Shown here in pieces: positions 16,039 to 25,649 of a stretch of 64,000 bases of DNA (position 1 is the first letter of the stretch; each line of letters opens with the position of its first letter). The DNA lies in contig NZ_JAGSHT010000018.1 in assembly GCF_019947135.1 (NCBI RefSeq), forward strand, positions 62,001 through 126,000, in the 5' to 3' direction. The notes under the pieces were generated by a model. That model saw nothing but the letters and a program-made list of their open reading frames with translations. It searched no databases and was not told the origin of the DNA. This DNA comes from Occultella gossypii (GTDB lineage Bacteria > Actinomycetota > Actinomycetes > Actinomycetales > Beutenbergiaceae). The position numbers and the translations under genes are program-made.

Positions 16039-17367
16039 ATGGACAGCTTCGACGACCCGATCCTGACCGGCCTGAGCGCGTATCTCGGCGCCGACGCCGC
16101 CGAAGCGCTGCTGGACCGGATCAACAACTTCTCGAACCAGCCCAATGCCATCAAGGGCATGGCCAAGTCCGCCGGCGACCCGCCCGCCGAGCGGGCGGCG
16201 CTGGCGCTGGTGGAGGACGCCGGGCTCGCCGTGGCCCTGGGCCTGGCCCCGTCCCCCGACGTTGAGATCAGGTACCTGACGTCCCAGCCCCAGGAGTTCT
16301 GGGGGTTGTTGACGCTCGCCGCCCGCGTCGACGTCGGCGTCGTGGACCGCGTGGCCGGCCTTCTCGACGACGATGCGAACGTCGCGAGGAAACTTGCCAC
16401 AATCCGTCGCGCCGCGGCCAAGCATGCGGCCGACCTCGCGAAGCCGTCCGCTCCTGCGGCGCCCGGCCCCGACCTCCCGCAGAAGGTCTCTGAGGTCAAG
16501 CGGTGGCTGGCCGCACACCCGGACGTCGACCCCACCGACCTCGCCCTGCATCCGGACCAGAAGGCGGCGGGCCGTAACGCCGCGATCCGTGCCCTTGGCA
16601 CGATCGCCACCCCGCAGGCGCTGACCGTGCTCGGGCAGTACGCGCAGGAGAGTTATCCCGACGCCGTGCTCGGCGAGCTGCACAAGGCGTGGGGCAACTT
16701 CGACCGCCGCGAGTTCGCGGCCACCATGTTCCGCCAGTCGCCGTACACGCTCGACCTCGGCGTGGCCCCCTCGATCGAGGGCATCGGCGCCGTACCCGAC
16801 CTGACCAGCCTGGACGTGGTCCTCACCGACGGCGCCGACCTGTCTCCGTTGGCCGAGTGCACCGCCCTGCGCACGCTCCGGGTGGGCGCCGAGGGAGCGC
16901 CCGGCCTGCTCGGGGTCGAACCGATCCTCGGCCTGCCCGAGCTGACCGAACTGCATCTGACCCGGATCACCCGCAACGCGGACCTGACCCCCCTCGTCGG
17001 TCTGGCCGTGCGGCGGATGCGACTCGACCTGGACGGCGCCGATGGCTCGTTCCTGTTACGGATGCCAGGCCTGGAGCGCCTGCGCTTGTCCGGCGGCTCC
17101 ACCGCGGAGGACCCGACCACCATCACGGACGTCGAGGCACGTCCGGCGCACCCGGACCTGGCCGGCGTCGTCCTCGCACTGGTCCGCAAGGGCGTCCGGG
17201 TAGCGGTCTACCGGCATCAGCGCTCCTGGGTCACCGGGCTCATCGATGCGGCCGAGGCCGACCCGGACATCTTCACGGTCGAGCTGAGCGGCACGATCGC
17301 CCTCACCAACGACGAGTCGGAACTGGAGCGCATTCGCAAGCGTCTCTTCGCGAACCTGCTGCCCTGA
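16039..17367 (+). CDS. Leucine-rich-repeat-like protein of unknown function
   Basis: This is 442 aa with no signal peptide. Residues 1-140 are mainly helical. Residues 155-240 include a helical HEAT-like stretch (AAIRALGTIATPQALTVLGQYA). Residues 250-360 look like irregular leucine-rich repeats: DLSPLAECTALRTLRV, LPELTELHLTRI, DLTPLVGLAVRRMRLDL, MPGLERLRLSGG. A final alpha/beta part follows. Similar LRR tails occur in actinobacterial NACHT/STAND proteins, but no NTPase domain is present here. A TAGCCT -10-like hexamer lies at 15975-15980. The next gene, an aldo/keto reductase, starts 30 bases later. I cannot assign a function. Confidence 0.75.
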   Translation: MDSFDDPILTGLSAYLGADAAEALLDRINNFSNQPNAIKGMAKSAGDPPAERAALALVEDAGLAVALGLAPSPDVEIRYLTSQPQEFWGLLTLAARVDVGVVDRVAGLLDDDANVARKLATIRRAAAKHAADLAKPSAPAAPGPDLPQKVSEVKRWLAAHPDVDPTDLALHPDQKAAGRNAAIRALGTIATPQALTVLGQYAQESYPDAVLGELHKAWGNFDRREFAATMFRQSPYTLDLGVAPSIEGIGAVPDLTSLDVVLTDGADLSPLAECTALRTLRVGAEGAPGLLGVEPILGLPELTELHLTRITRNADLTPLVGLAVRRMRLDLDGADGSFLLRMPGLERLRLSGGSTAEDPTTITDVEARPAHPDLAGVVLALVRKGVRVAVYRHQRSWVTGLIDAAEADPDIFTVELSGTIALTNDESELERIRKRLFANLLP

Positions 17368-18384
<1,017 letters not shown>

Positions 18385-18398
18385 CGGGCGGCACAGGA

Positions 18399-18430
18399 CC
18401 GCCGGGCGCGACCTCCACCGCGCCCGGCGG
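18399..18430. terminator. Bidirectional hairpin terminator
   Basis: A perfect 12-bp stem (18399-18410 with 18419-18430) with an 8-base loop lies between the convergent aldo/keto reductase and LLM flavoprotein genes. There is no U-tract on either side, as is usual in this GC range. Confidence 0.75.
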
Positions 18431-18436
18431 TGACGT

Positions 18437-19465
18437 TCAGCGCCAGCCCAGCCCGGGTGCGACGTGCGTGAGCACCGACTCCAGGACGTGCGCGTTGTAG
18501 TCGACGCCGAGCTGGTTCGGGACCGTCAGCAGCACCGTGTCGGCCGCTGCGATCGCCTCGTCACCCCGGAGCTGCCCGACGAGCGCCTCGGGTTCGTCGG
18601 CGTACGAGCGGCCGAACACGGCCCGGGTGCCGTCGATCTGGCTGAACTGATCGGCCCGGTCGCCACTGCCGAGGAAGTAGCTGCGGTCACGGTCGTCAAC
18701 GATCGGGAAGATCGACCGCGACACCGACACACGCGGTTCGAAGCCGTGGTCGTGCTCGGCCCACTCCGCGCGGTAGGCATCGATCTGTTTGCGCTGCTGC
18801 ACGTGGAAGGGCTCGCCCGACTCGTCGAACTTGAGCGTCGACGACATCAGGTTCATGCCCTGCTGTGCGGTCCAGCGTGCCGTCGCATCCGAACCCGCAC
18901 CCCACCAGATGCGCCGCCGCAGGCCCTCGGAGTACGGCTCGATCCGGAGCAGACCGGGCGGGTTCGGGAACATCGGCCGCGGGTTCGGCTCGGCGAACTG
19001 CTCGCCGGCGAGCACCGTCAGCGCCAGCTCGGTGTGCCGGCGCGCCATGTCGGCGTCCGTCTCACCCTCGTCGGGCGCGAAGCCGAAGTGGCGCCATCCG
19101 TCGACGACCTGCTCCGGTGAACCCCTGGAGATCCCGAGCTGGAGCCGGCCGCCGGCGATGAGATCCGCGGCACCGGCGTCCTCGGCGAAGGTCAGCGGGT
19201 TCACGTAGCGCATGTCGATCACGCCGGTGCCGATCTCGATCCGGCTCGTCCTGGCTCCGGCCGCCGCCAGAAGCGGGAACGGCGAGCCGAGCTGCCGAGC
19301 GAAGTGGTGCACGCGGAAGTAGGCGCCGTCCGCGCCGAGCTCCTCCGCGGCAACCGTGAGGTCGATGCTCTGCAGCAGCGCGTCAGCGGCGGTCCGGACG
19401 GCCGAGGTGGGATGCGGGGTCCAATGCCCGAAGGACAGGAAGCCGACATTCTTGCGGGAGCTCAT
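18437..19465 (-). CDS. LLM-class flavin-dependent oxidoreductase
   Basis: This is a 342-aa bacterial luciferase-like TIM-barrel protein that would use FMN or F420. It begins VGFLSFGHWTPHP. It has AEELGADGAYFRVHHFARQLGSPFPLLAAAGARTSRIEIGTGV, the standard LLM opening, and later LQLGISRGSP (flavin phosphate region). Reactions in this family range from monooxygenation to F420-dependent reduction, so the substrate is open. It is separated by 44 bases from the siderophore-interacting protein gene upstream in position but downstream in transcription. Confidence 0.9.
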   Translation of the reverse strand: MSSRKNVGFLSFGHWTPHPTSAVRTAADALLQSIDLTVAAEELGADGAYFRVHHFARQLGSPFPLLAAAGARTSRIEIGTGVIDMRYVNPLTFAEDAGAADLIAGGRLQLGISRGSPEQVVDGWRHFGFAPDEGETDADMARRHTELALTVLAGEQFAEPNPRPMFPNPPGLLRIEPYSEGLRRRIWWGAGSDATARWTAQQGMNLMSSTLKFDESGEPFHVQQRKQIDAYRAEWAEHDHGFEPRVSVSRSIFPIVDDRDRSYFLGSGDRADQFSQIDGTRAVFGRSYADEPEALVGQLRGDEAIAAADTVLLTVPNQLGVDYNAHVLESVLTHVAPGLGWR

Positions 19466-19509
19466 CGCCAGTCAACCTCGCACCGATCGGCGGTATTCCT
19501 CGCCTCCGC

Positions 19510-20367
19510 TCAGGCGTGCGCCGCCTCCTCGGCGTCCACGGCCGCCTTCCATTCGCGCTTGGCAGCCCGCCACCCCTCGTCGTCCAGGCCTCGGCGCCAG
19601 TATCCCGAGATGGACAGGCCCTCGGCCGGCAGGCGCCGCTCGAAGCGGAGGTGCGAGCGAATCTCGCGGACCACGTCCGCGTCCCCGTGCACGAAGGCCT
19701 GCACCCGGCCCGGCAGGAACTCCAGCTCCCGCACGGCCTCCACCAGTTCCACCCCCGGTGGGCGCGGCGAGGTCTCCCGGTGGATCCACCGCACCTGCGC
19801 CTGAGCGGCCGTCAGCAGGGGCTGCTCCTCGGCCGGGTCGGAGACTTCGATGAACGCGCGCACCGGGACGTCGGTCGGCATCGCCTCCAGGGCGGCCGCG
19901 ATCGCGGGCAGCGCGCTCTCGTCGCCCATCAACAGGTGCCAGTCCGCCGTGGGATCCGGCGCGTACCCGCCGCCGGGACCTCGGAACTGCACCTGGTCCC
20001 CCGGCTCGACCAGGACCGACCACGGCCCGGCGATCCCCTCGTCGCCGTGGACCACGAAGTCCAGGGTCATCCGGCCGGTCTGGGCGTCCCACGCGCGGAT
20101 CGTATAGGTGCGCAGTACCGGCCACTGCTCGGCGGGAAGGGTCCCCTTGAGCTCGTCCAGGTCGAACGGCTCGCTCACCCCGGAGCCCGGCCGCGGCAGC
20201 ACCAGTTTCACGTATGCGTCGGTCAACCCACTGAACTCGATCGGCAGCGGCTGCCCCCCGAGGCCGGACAGCACCACCCGCCGCATGTGTGGGGTGACGT
20301 TCTCGGCGGAGACCACCTCGGCCCGGATCGCGGACGCTCCGCGGCGGCTCGGCTCAGGCTGGGACAT
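19510..20367 (-). CDS. Siderophore-interacting FAD-binding protein
   Basis: This is a 285-aa ferric-siderophore reductase of the SIP family. The FAD domain has YVKLVLP, the FAD-binding LRTYTIRAW (RxYT) and DFVVHGDEGIAGPWS. A SIP C-terminal domain follows with GDESALPAIAAALE, VHGDADVVREIR and SGYWRRGLDDEGWRAAKREW. These cytosolic proteins release iron from imported ferric siderophores by NAD(P)H reduction. The longer open frame upstream is antisense to the MBL gene; the ATG at 20365-20367 has GGAG seven bases away. An IdeR/DtxR box lies just upstream, so it is probably iron-repressed. Confidence 0.95.
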   Translation of the reverse strand: MSQPEPSRRGASAIRAEVVSAENVTPHMRRVVLSGLGGQPLPIEFSGLTDAYVKLVLPRPGSGVSEPFDLDELKGTLPAEQWPVLRTYTIRAWDAQTGRMTLDFVVHGDEGIAGPWSVLVEPGDQVQFRGPGGGYAPDPTADWHLLMGDESALPAIAAALEAMPTDVPVRAFIEVSDPAEEQPLLTAAQAQVRWIHRETSPRPPGVELVEAVRELEFLPGRVQAFVHGDADVVREIRSHLRFERRLPAEGLSISGYWRRGLDDEGWRAAKREWKAAVDAEEAAHA

Positions 20368-20383
20368 GACCAACTCCTTGACT

Positions 20384-20402
20384 TTGACTAAGGCCACCCT
20401 AA
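20384..20402 (-). promoter_or_regulatory. IdeR/DtxR iron box
   Basis: Plus-strand TTGACTAAGGCCACCCTAA reads TTAGGGTGGCCTTAGTCAA on the minus strand. This agrees with the DtxR/IdeR consensus TTAGGTTAGCCTAACCTAA at 13 of 19 positions, including both outer TTA/TAA-type ends and the central GCCT. It begins 17 bases upstream of the siderophore-interacting protein start and covers a TAGGGT -10-like hexamer. Confidence 0.7.
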
Positions 20403-20448
20403 CCCGGTCTTGGAGGGCGGGTGGTGGCGCCTGCGTCACACTGATCCG

Positions 20449-21267
20449 ATGGAGCATGCCGCCGACCCGCTGGAACCGGTCGCGGGCATCATCGTGCTCA
20501 CCTCCCGCACCATGCACACGACCACCACGGTGCTGCACGACGGGCACGACGCCGTCCTCGTCGACCCGGCCTGGCACGCCGACGAACTCGACGCGATCGC
20601 CGACCTCCTCGCCGCGCGATCGCTGCGCGTGGTCCTCGGCTGGTCCACCCATGCCCACCACGACCACCTGCTCTGGCACGAGCGTTTCGGAACCGGTCCG
20701 CGACTTGCCACGACCGCGGCGGCGAGTTCCGCCGTCGGGCATATCGACGAGGTACGCGCCGCACTGACGGCGGACCTGCGGCCGCTCGCGGGCCAGGTCA
20801 CGGCGTTCGACGGCGGGGCGTTGCCCTGGGCAGGAGGCGTCGCCGCGGTCGTCGTGCACGATGCGCACGCGCCGGGGCACGGGGCGCTCTGGGTGCCCGG
20901 GGTGGACGTCCTGATCGCCGGGGACATGCTCTCCGACCTCGAGATCCCCCTGGCCGGCGAGACTGGGCTCGAGGCGTACGCACGCGGGCTGGACCGGCTC
21001 GCGCCGTACGTCGAGAAGGCGGCGGTGCTCATCCCGGGGCACGGGCATCCGGCCCTGGCCGGTACCGCCGACTCCCCCACGGCCCGGCTGCGCGCGGACC
21101 GCGCCTACCTGGACGAGCTGGCCGGGCCGGCCGAGGACGGTGGCGACGACGACCCGCGCCTGGCCGCCGGTCCCCCCTGGCTGCGCGAGGAGCACGAGGC
21201 CAACCGACGAGCCACCCGGGCGTCACGAGCGGACGTGGGTGGCGCCGGGCCACCGACCACGTCGTGA
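20449..21267 (+). CDS. MBL-fold metallohydrolase
   Basis: This 272-aa metallo-beta-lactamase-fold protein has the zinc motif WSTHAHHDHLLWH (HxHxDH), the third His in VHDAHAPGHGALWV, the bridging Asp in VLIAGDMLSDLE and the final His in IPGHGHPALAG. The organisation is hydroxyacylglutathione hydrolase/glyoxalase II-like. The ATG at 20449 lacks an evident ribosome site; a TTG at 20410 is in frame. It is divergent from the iron-regulated SIP gene. A strong terminator overlaps its stop codon. Confidence 0.88.
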   Translation: MEHAADPLEPVAGIIVLTSRTMHTTTTVLHDGHDAVLVDPAWHADELDAIADLLAARSLRVVLGWSTHAHHDHLLWHERFGTGPRLATTAAASSAVGHIDEVRAALTADLRPLAGQVTAFDGGALPWAGGVAAVVVHDAHAPGHGALWVPGVDVLIAGDMLSDLEIPLAGETGLEAYARGLDRLAPYVEKAAVLIPGHGHPALAGTADSPTARLRADRAYLDELAGPAEDGGDDDPRLAAGPPWLREEHEANRRATRASRADVGGAGPPTTS

Positions 21268-21310
21268 AGCCCTCGAGTCAATCAGATCAAACTGACTGAC
21301 TCGAGGGCTT
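21267..21310. terminator. Bidirectional hairpin terminator
   Basis: A perfect 14-bp stem (21267-21280 with 21297-21310, AAGCCCTCGAGTCA arm) has a 16-base AT-rich loop. It ends in TT on the plus strand and in the equivalent T's on the minus strand. It separates the convergent MBL and acyl-CoA dehydrogenase genes. Confidence 0.85.
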
Positions 21311-21384
21311 GGCGACTGGGTCGGCGCGCGGGGGCGGAGCGTTTGCTGCCCGGGCGTCGCCGGACCGCGCGATCGGGACCCCGG

Positions 21385-23472
21385 TCAGGCGTTGACCTTG
21401 GTCTTGCGCTCCGCCTTCTCCTTGGCTCGGAGCGCCTTCTCCGTGACGGGCTCGTTGCCGCTCGCCCGCTGCTCACGCTTGTACTCGCGTGCCTCGGCCT
21501 GGCGCTCGGCCTCGACGCCCGTCCCGATGGTGGCGCCGATGTGCTTGTCGGTGTAGCCGAACGCCTCCACCAGGTCGCCGGCGTGCACCCGCAGACGGGG
21601 TAGCAGGCGGTTGATGTAGGAGGTCACGGTCGCGGCCCGCTGGGTGGAGATCCGGCCGTGGATCAGGTACCAGGAGAGGTTCTTCTCGATGGTCACCAGC
21701 CCGAACAGGTCCCGCAGCCAGGTCAGCACCTGGCGGGTGTCCGGGTCCTCGATCCGGGCGAGCGCCTCGGTGAACGCCTCCCACTGCAGCAGCTCGCCGT
21801 GGGCGCGGGCCGCCTCGATGAGCTCGTGCTGGTTGTCGTTGAACAGTTCGGCGCCGACCTCGGGCGAGGCACCCTTGGCAGCCCGGAGCGAGGTCGCGAT
21901 GCCCTCGATCATGGTCTCGACGCGGTCCTCGAGGAGCTCGCGCTGGGCCTCGGGATCGCGGAGCTCACCCGCCGAACGGGCCTTGGAGCCCCAGTCCTGG
22001 ATGGACTGCGCGGCGCGGCGCAACGGGGTGCGGTGCAGGGTCATGTCCACCGCCCGGTCGGCCACGTATCGCACCGCTCCCGCGACATCCATCTTCGCCA
22101 TGGACCGGCCGTAGTCGGTGAGCAGGCGCTTGCCGACGAGCTGCAGCAGCACCGTGTTGTCGCCCTCGAACGTGGTGTACACGTCCATGTCCTGGTGCAG
22201 GCCGACCAGCTTGTTCTCGGCCATGTACCCGGCGCCACCGGAGGCCTCGCGAGCGGTCTGGATGGTCTCCATCGCGAGCCAGGTGCTCAGCGGCTTCGAC
22301 GCGGCGGCGAGGGTCTCGAGGTCCTGTCGGTCGGAGTCGGTGTCGAACTCCCCGGAGAACACCTCGTGGAAGCGTTGCAGCAGCTGGTTGTGGGTGAACT
22401 GGGCCGCGTAGGTGCGGGCCAGCAGCGGCAGCAGCCGGCGCTGGTGCTGCTGGTAGTCCATGATCACGGTCTCGACCGTGTCATCGGCGCCGGTGAACTG
22501 GCGGCGCTCGTTGCCGTACCGGATCGCCGTGGCCAGTGCCATCTTGGACACCGCCACGGAGGACCCGCCGAGCGAGACCCGGCCCTGGACGAGCGTGCCG
22601 AGCATAGTGAAGAACCGGCGTCCGGGGCTGTCGATCGGCGAGGAGTACTCGCCCTCGGGCGTGACGTCCCCGTACCTGTTCATCAGGTTGGTCCGCGGGA
22701 TCCGCACGTTCTCGAACGCGAGCCGGCCGTTGTCGACGCCGTTCAGGCCACCCTTGAGGCCGTCGTCCTCGCCCTGCACGCCGGGCAGGAAGTCCCCGGT
22801 GGTGCCATCCTCATTCGTGGCCCGGATCGGGGTGTAGAAGGCGTGCACGCCGTGGTTCACGCCGCCGGTGATCAGCTGCGCGAACACCACCGCGGCGGTG
22901 CCGTGCTCGCCGGCGTTGCCGATGTAGTCCTTCCACGCCCCGCGGAACGGGGTGTTGATGACGAACTCCTCGGTCTGCGGGTCGTACGTCGCGGTCGTCG
23001 CGAGCTCGGCGACGTCGGAGCCGTGGCCGATCTCGGTCATCGCGAAGCAGCCGGGCACGGTCAGGTCCATGGCGCCGGGCAGGAACGTGTCGTGGTGGTG
23101 GTCGGTGCCCAGGTGCAGGATCGCCGCCGCGAACAGGCCCCACTGGACGCCGCCCTTGATCTGCAGGGACGGGTCCCCGACCACGAGCTCCTCGAAGCCG
23201 GCGATGTTGCCGCCCGGGTCGTCCGAGCCGCCCAGTCGCGCCGGGAACGCCCGCTGCACCAGTCCGTGCTCCACCAGGAGCTTGGCCTGCTCGAGGACCC
23301 GTGCGCGGTGCTCACGGTAGGGCTGACCCTCGATCTTGCGGAACCGCTCGTCCAGCATCCACTCGCGCATCTCGCGGCGGATATGGGCCCAGCGGCCGTC
23401 CACCAGATCGGCGACGACCGCGGTGTCGAACTGCAGACGCGCGGGGGTGGTGGGCTTGGCGGTGCTGCTCAT
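21385..23472 (-). CDS. Acyl-CoA dehydrogenase/oxidase family protein (long form)
   Basis: This 695-aa flavoprotein is larger than ordinary acyl-CoA dehydrogenases (about 380 aa) and organised like acyl-CoA oxidases. It has a helical N-domain, a beta-domain with CFAMTEIGHGSDVAELATTATYD (flavin-contacting motif), RVSLGGSSVAVSKMAL, and ASGGAGYMAENKLVGLHQDMDVYTTFEGDNTVLLQLVGKRLL, where the EGDN region carries the catalytic Glu area. A lysine-rich tail ends the protein. It would do the first dehydrogenation step of beta-oxidation. Its start overlaps the TetR stop by ATGA, so the regulator and enzyme form one operon, divergent from thiolase-FabG4-HtdX. Confidence 0.92.
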   Translation of the reverse strand: MSSTAKPTTPARLQFDTAVVADLVDGRWAHIRREMREWMLDERFRKIEGQPYREHRARVLEQAKLLVEHGLVQRAFPARLGGSDDPGGNIAGFEELVVGDPSLQIKGGVQWGLFAAAILHLGTDHHHDTFLPGAMDLTVPGCFAMTEIGHGSDVAELATTATYDPQTEEFVINTPFRGAWKDYIGNAGEHGTAAVVFAQLITGGVNHGVHAFYTPIRATNEDGTTGDFLPGVQGEDDGLKGGLNGVDNGRLAFENVRIPRTNLMNRYGDVTPEGEYSSPIDSPGRRFFTMLGTLVQGRVSLGGSSVAVSKMALATAIRYGNERRQFTGADDTVETVIMDYQQHQRRLLPLLARTYAAQFTHNQLLQRFHEVFSGEFDTDSDRQDLETLAAASKPLSTWLAMETIQTAREASGGAGYMAENKLVGLHQDMDVYTTFEGDNTVLLQLVGKRLLTDYGRSMAKMDVAGAVRYVADRAVDMTLHRTPLRRAAQSIQDWGSKARSAGELRDPEAQRELLEDRVETMIEGIATSLRAAKGASPEVGAELFNDNQHELIEAARAHGELLQWEAFTEALARIEDPDTRQVLTWLRDLFGLVTIEKNLSWYLIHGRISTQRAATVTSYINRLLPRLRVHAGDLVEAFGYTDKHIGATIGTGVEAERQAEAREYKREQRASGNEPVTEKALRAKEKAERKTKVNA

Positions 23473-24170
23473 GCTTCCTCCGTTGGAACTGTCGAGATCC
23501 GGGTGATGCCGGGCAGCGGGGCGCTCGCCCCGGCCCAGAGCCAGTTGCTGATGAGGACCACGAGGCGGTCCGGGTCCAAGCGGTCCGCGGGGTCCAGAGC
23601 GAGCCAGGACTCGGCCGACCCCCGTACGAACCCGACCACGCCGGCCGCCCAGGCGTCGGCCAGGCGCGGGTCGGACGTGGATCCGGTCAGCACCTCTCGC
23701 AGGGGCGCCGCGACGTAGTCGGTGAGGGTGGTCAGGAAGTCGGAGACGTCCGCGTCCGGGCCGGGGGCACCGTCACCTGACCGGGTCACGAACCGGTAGA
23801 CGTTCGTCGACTGCGCCAGGGTGCCGACGTAGATCCCGACCATCGCGCGGAGCCGGTCCTGTGGGCTGCCGGCGCCGTGCGCGGCCTCCTCGAACGCACC
23901 GGACATCTCCGCCAGGACCATGGCCCCGACGGCGGACCGGAGGCCGGCCTTGTCCGTGAAATAGCGGTAGACGATCGACTTCGAGGTGCCCATCTGGGCG
24001 GCCATCTCATCCATCGACAGCTCGGCGCCGCCGTGGTGCACGGCCCGGCGCGCGGCGTGGCACAACTCGGCCCGGCGCTCGGCACGGTGGGTGTCCCATC
24101 GGCGCGAGCGGCCGTCCGCATCGGAGCCCTGCGGCTCCGCCGGTGTGGTGATGACTGTTGCCCTACTCAC
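23469..24170 (-). CDS. TetR-family regulator of the fatty-acid cluster
   Basis: This is 233 aa. The N-terminal HTH (residues about 35-80) contains ELSMDEMAAQMGTSKSIVYRYFTDKAGLRSAV, the canonical TetR helix-turn-helix. The C-terminal ligand domain has a long LTTLTDYVAAPLREVL stretch. The start is GTG at 24168-24170. Inverted TACT/AGTA repeats lie immediately upstream, so it probably represses itself and the divergent thiolase operon. An acyl-CoA ligand is the obvious guess, by analogy with other fatty-acid TetR regulators. Confidence 0.93.
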   Translation of the reverse strand: MSRATVITTPAEPQGSDADGRSRRWDTHRAERRAELCHAARRAVHHGGAELSMDEMAAQMGTSKSIVYRYFTDKAGLRSAVGAMVLAEMSGAFEEAAHGAGSPQDRLRAMVGIYVGTLAQSTNVYRFVTRSGDGAPGPDADVSDFLTTLTDYVAAPLREVLTGSTSDPRLADAWAAGVVGFVRGSAESWLALDPADRLDPDRLVVLISNWLWAGASAPLPGITRISTVPTEEA

Positions 24171-24171
24171 G

Positions 24172-24201
24172 TACTGACAGTATCAGGTACTGTTGGTAGT
24201 A
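24172..24201. promoter_or_regulatory. Candidate TetR operator
   Basis: The region contains TACTgacAGTA (24172-24182), CAGTAtcaggTACTG (24178-24192) and TACT-N6-AGTA (24188-24201). These are overlapping inverted repeats of one TACTG element, directly before the TetR GTG start and facing the thiolase operon. Confidence 0.6.
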
Positions 24202-24332
24202 GGCACGTGTCGATGCGGGAACCGCACCTGACACGCCGGGCTCCGGATGCGCTCCGGCGCCTGATCAGGCCACGATCAGAGCACGACCACGACCATCAGT
24301 TCCGAGTCGCAACGATCAGAACGAGGAGTTCC

Positions 24333-25649
24333 ATGCCCAGCAATTCCAGCCCCCGCCGCGCCGCGGTGATCGGGTCCAACCGCATCCCCTTCGGGAAGGC
24401 CGGTGGCGCGTACGCCAATGCCACCAACCTGGACATGCTCGGCGCCGCCCTCTCCGGACTGGTGGCCCGGTTCCAGCTGCAGGGCGAGCGGCTGGGGGAC
24501 GTGGCCGGCGGCGCGGTGCTCAAGCACTCCCGCGACTTCAACATGACCCGCGAGGCCGTCCTGGGGTCGGCACTGTCCCCGCAGACCCCGGCGTTCGACG
24601 TCCAGCGCGCCTGCGGCACGAGCCTCGAGACCGTGACCGCGATCGCGAACAAGATCGCCCTCGGCCAGATCGACTCCGGGATCGCCGCCGGTGTGGACTC
24701 CACCTCGGACGCTCCGATCGTGGTCAGCGACCGGCTCCGCCGCACCCTCATCAAGCTCTCCCGCGCCAAGACCCTCCCGGACCGACTGAAGCTGGTCGCG
24801 AGCATCCGGCCCGGAGACCTGGCTCCCGTGGCCCCGGACGTCGCCGAGCCCCGCACCGGGCTGTCGATGGGTGAGCACCAGGCGCTCACCACGCTGAAGT
24901 GGAAGATCACCCGCGAGGCCCAGGACGAGATCGCTCTGGCGTCCCACAAGAACCTTGCGCAGGCCTACGAGGACGGTCTCTTCGACGACCTGATCACGCC
25001 CTACCGCGGCCTCGTCCGGGACGAGTCGCTGCGCTCGGACACCTCCGCGGAGAAGCTCGCGAAGCTCAAGCCCGTGTTCGGCAAGGGCCTCGGTGAGGGC
25101 GTCGCCACGATGACGGCGGGCAACTCCACGCCGCTGTCCGACGGCGCCGCGACCGTTCTGCTCGGCACGGACGAGTGGGCCGCCGAGCGCGGGCTGCCGG
25201 TGCTCGCGCACGTGGTCGACGCCGAGGCCGCCGCGGTCGACTTCGTCCGCGGCGAGGAGGGCCTGCTGATGGGCGGCGCCTACGCCGTGCCGCGGCTGCT
25301 GCACCGCAACAAGCTGGTTCTCGCCGACTTCGACTTCATCGAGATCCACGAGGCGTTCGCCTCCACCGTGCTCACCACCACGGCCGCGTGGGCGGACGAG
25401 AAGTTCATGGTCTCCAAGGTCGGCCTCCCCCCGCTCGGCAGGCTCAACCCGGCCGTGCTCAACGTGGCCGGTTCCTCGCTGGCCGCCGGGCACCCGTTCG
25501 GCGCCACCGGTGCCCGGATCGTCGGCACCCTGGCCACCCTGCTGTCACGGGCGAAGCAGTCCCGGCCGGACGGCGGACCGGTGCGCGGACTCATCTCCGT
25601 CTGTGCCGCCGGTGGCCAGGCCGTTGCGATGATCCTGGAAGCAGCATGA
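24333..25649 (+). CDS. Acetyl-CoA C-acyltransferase (FadA2-like thiolase)
   Basis: This is a 438-aa degradative thiolase. The nucleophilic Cys is in FDVQRACGTSLETVT. The His-containing loop is IEIHEAFASTVLTTTAAW, and the C-terminal elements are NVAGSSLAAGHPFGATGARI and ISVCAAGGQAVAMIL with the second catalytic Cys. AGGAG lies close to the ATG. It performs the thiolytic cleavage step of beta-oxidation or the reverse condensation. Gene order (thiolase, FabG4, HtdX-like, with a divergent acyl-CoA dehydrogenase) is like Mycobacterium tuberculosis fadA2/fabG4/htdX/fadE5. Confidence 0.95.
   Translation: MPSNSSPRRAAVIGSNRIPFGKAGGAYANATNLDMLGAALSGLVARFQLQGERLGDVAGGAVLKHSRDFNMTREAVLGSALSPQTPAFDVQRACGTSLETVTAIANKIALGQIDSGIAAGVDSTSDAPIVVSDRLRRTLIKLSRAKTLPDRLKLVASIRPGDLAPVAPDVAEPRTGLSMGEHQALTTLKWKITREAQDEIALASHKNLAQAYEDGLFDDLITPYRGLVRDESLRSDTSAEKLAKLKPVFGKGLGEGVATMTAGNSTPLSDGAATVLLGTDEWAAERGLPVLAHVVDAEAAAVDFVRGEEGLLMGGAYAVPRLLHRNKLVLADFDFIEIHEAFASTVLTTTAAWADEKFMVSKVGLPPLGRLNPAVLNVAGSSLAAGHPFGATGARIVGTLATLLSRAKQSRPDGGPVRGLISVCAAGGQAVAMILEAA

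Noticed and set aside
14168-16066. Long plus-strand open frame of 632 codons
   Set aside because: It is antisense to the radical SAM and alpha/beta hydrolase genes, rich in Arg, Gly and Val as expected of GC-rich shadow frames, and has no domain signature. Similar long shadow frames elsewhere were left out for the same reason.
20368-21195. N-terminal extension of the siderophore-interacting protein to 561 aa
   Set aside because: The extra part is antisense to the MBL gene, and a proper ATG with ribosome site and an IdeR promoter lies at 20367.
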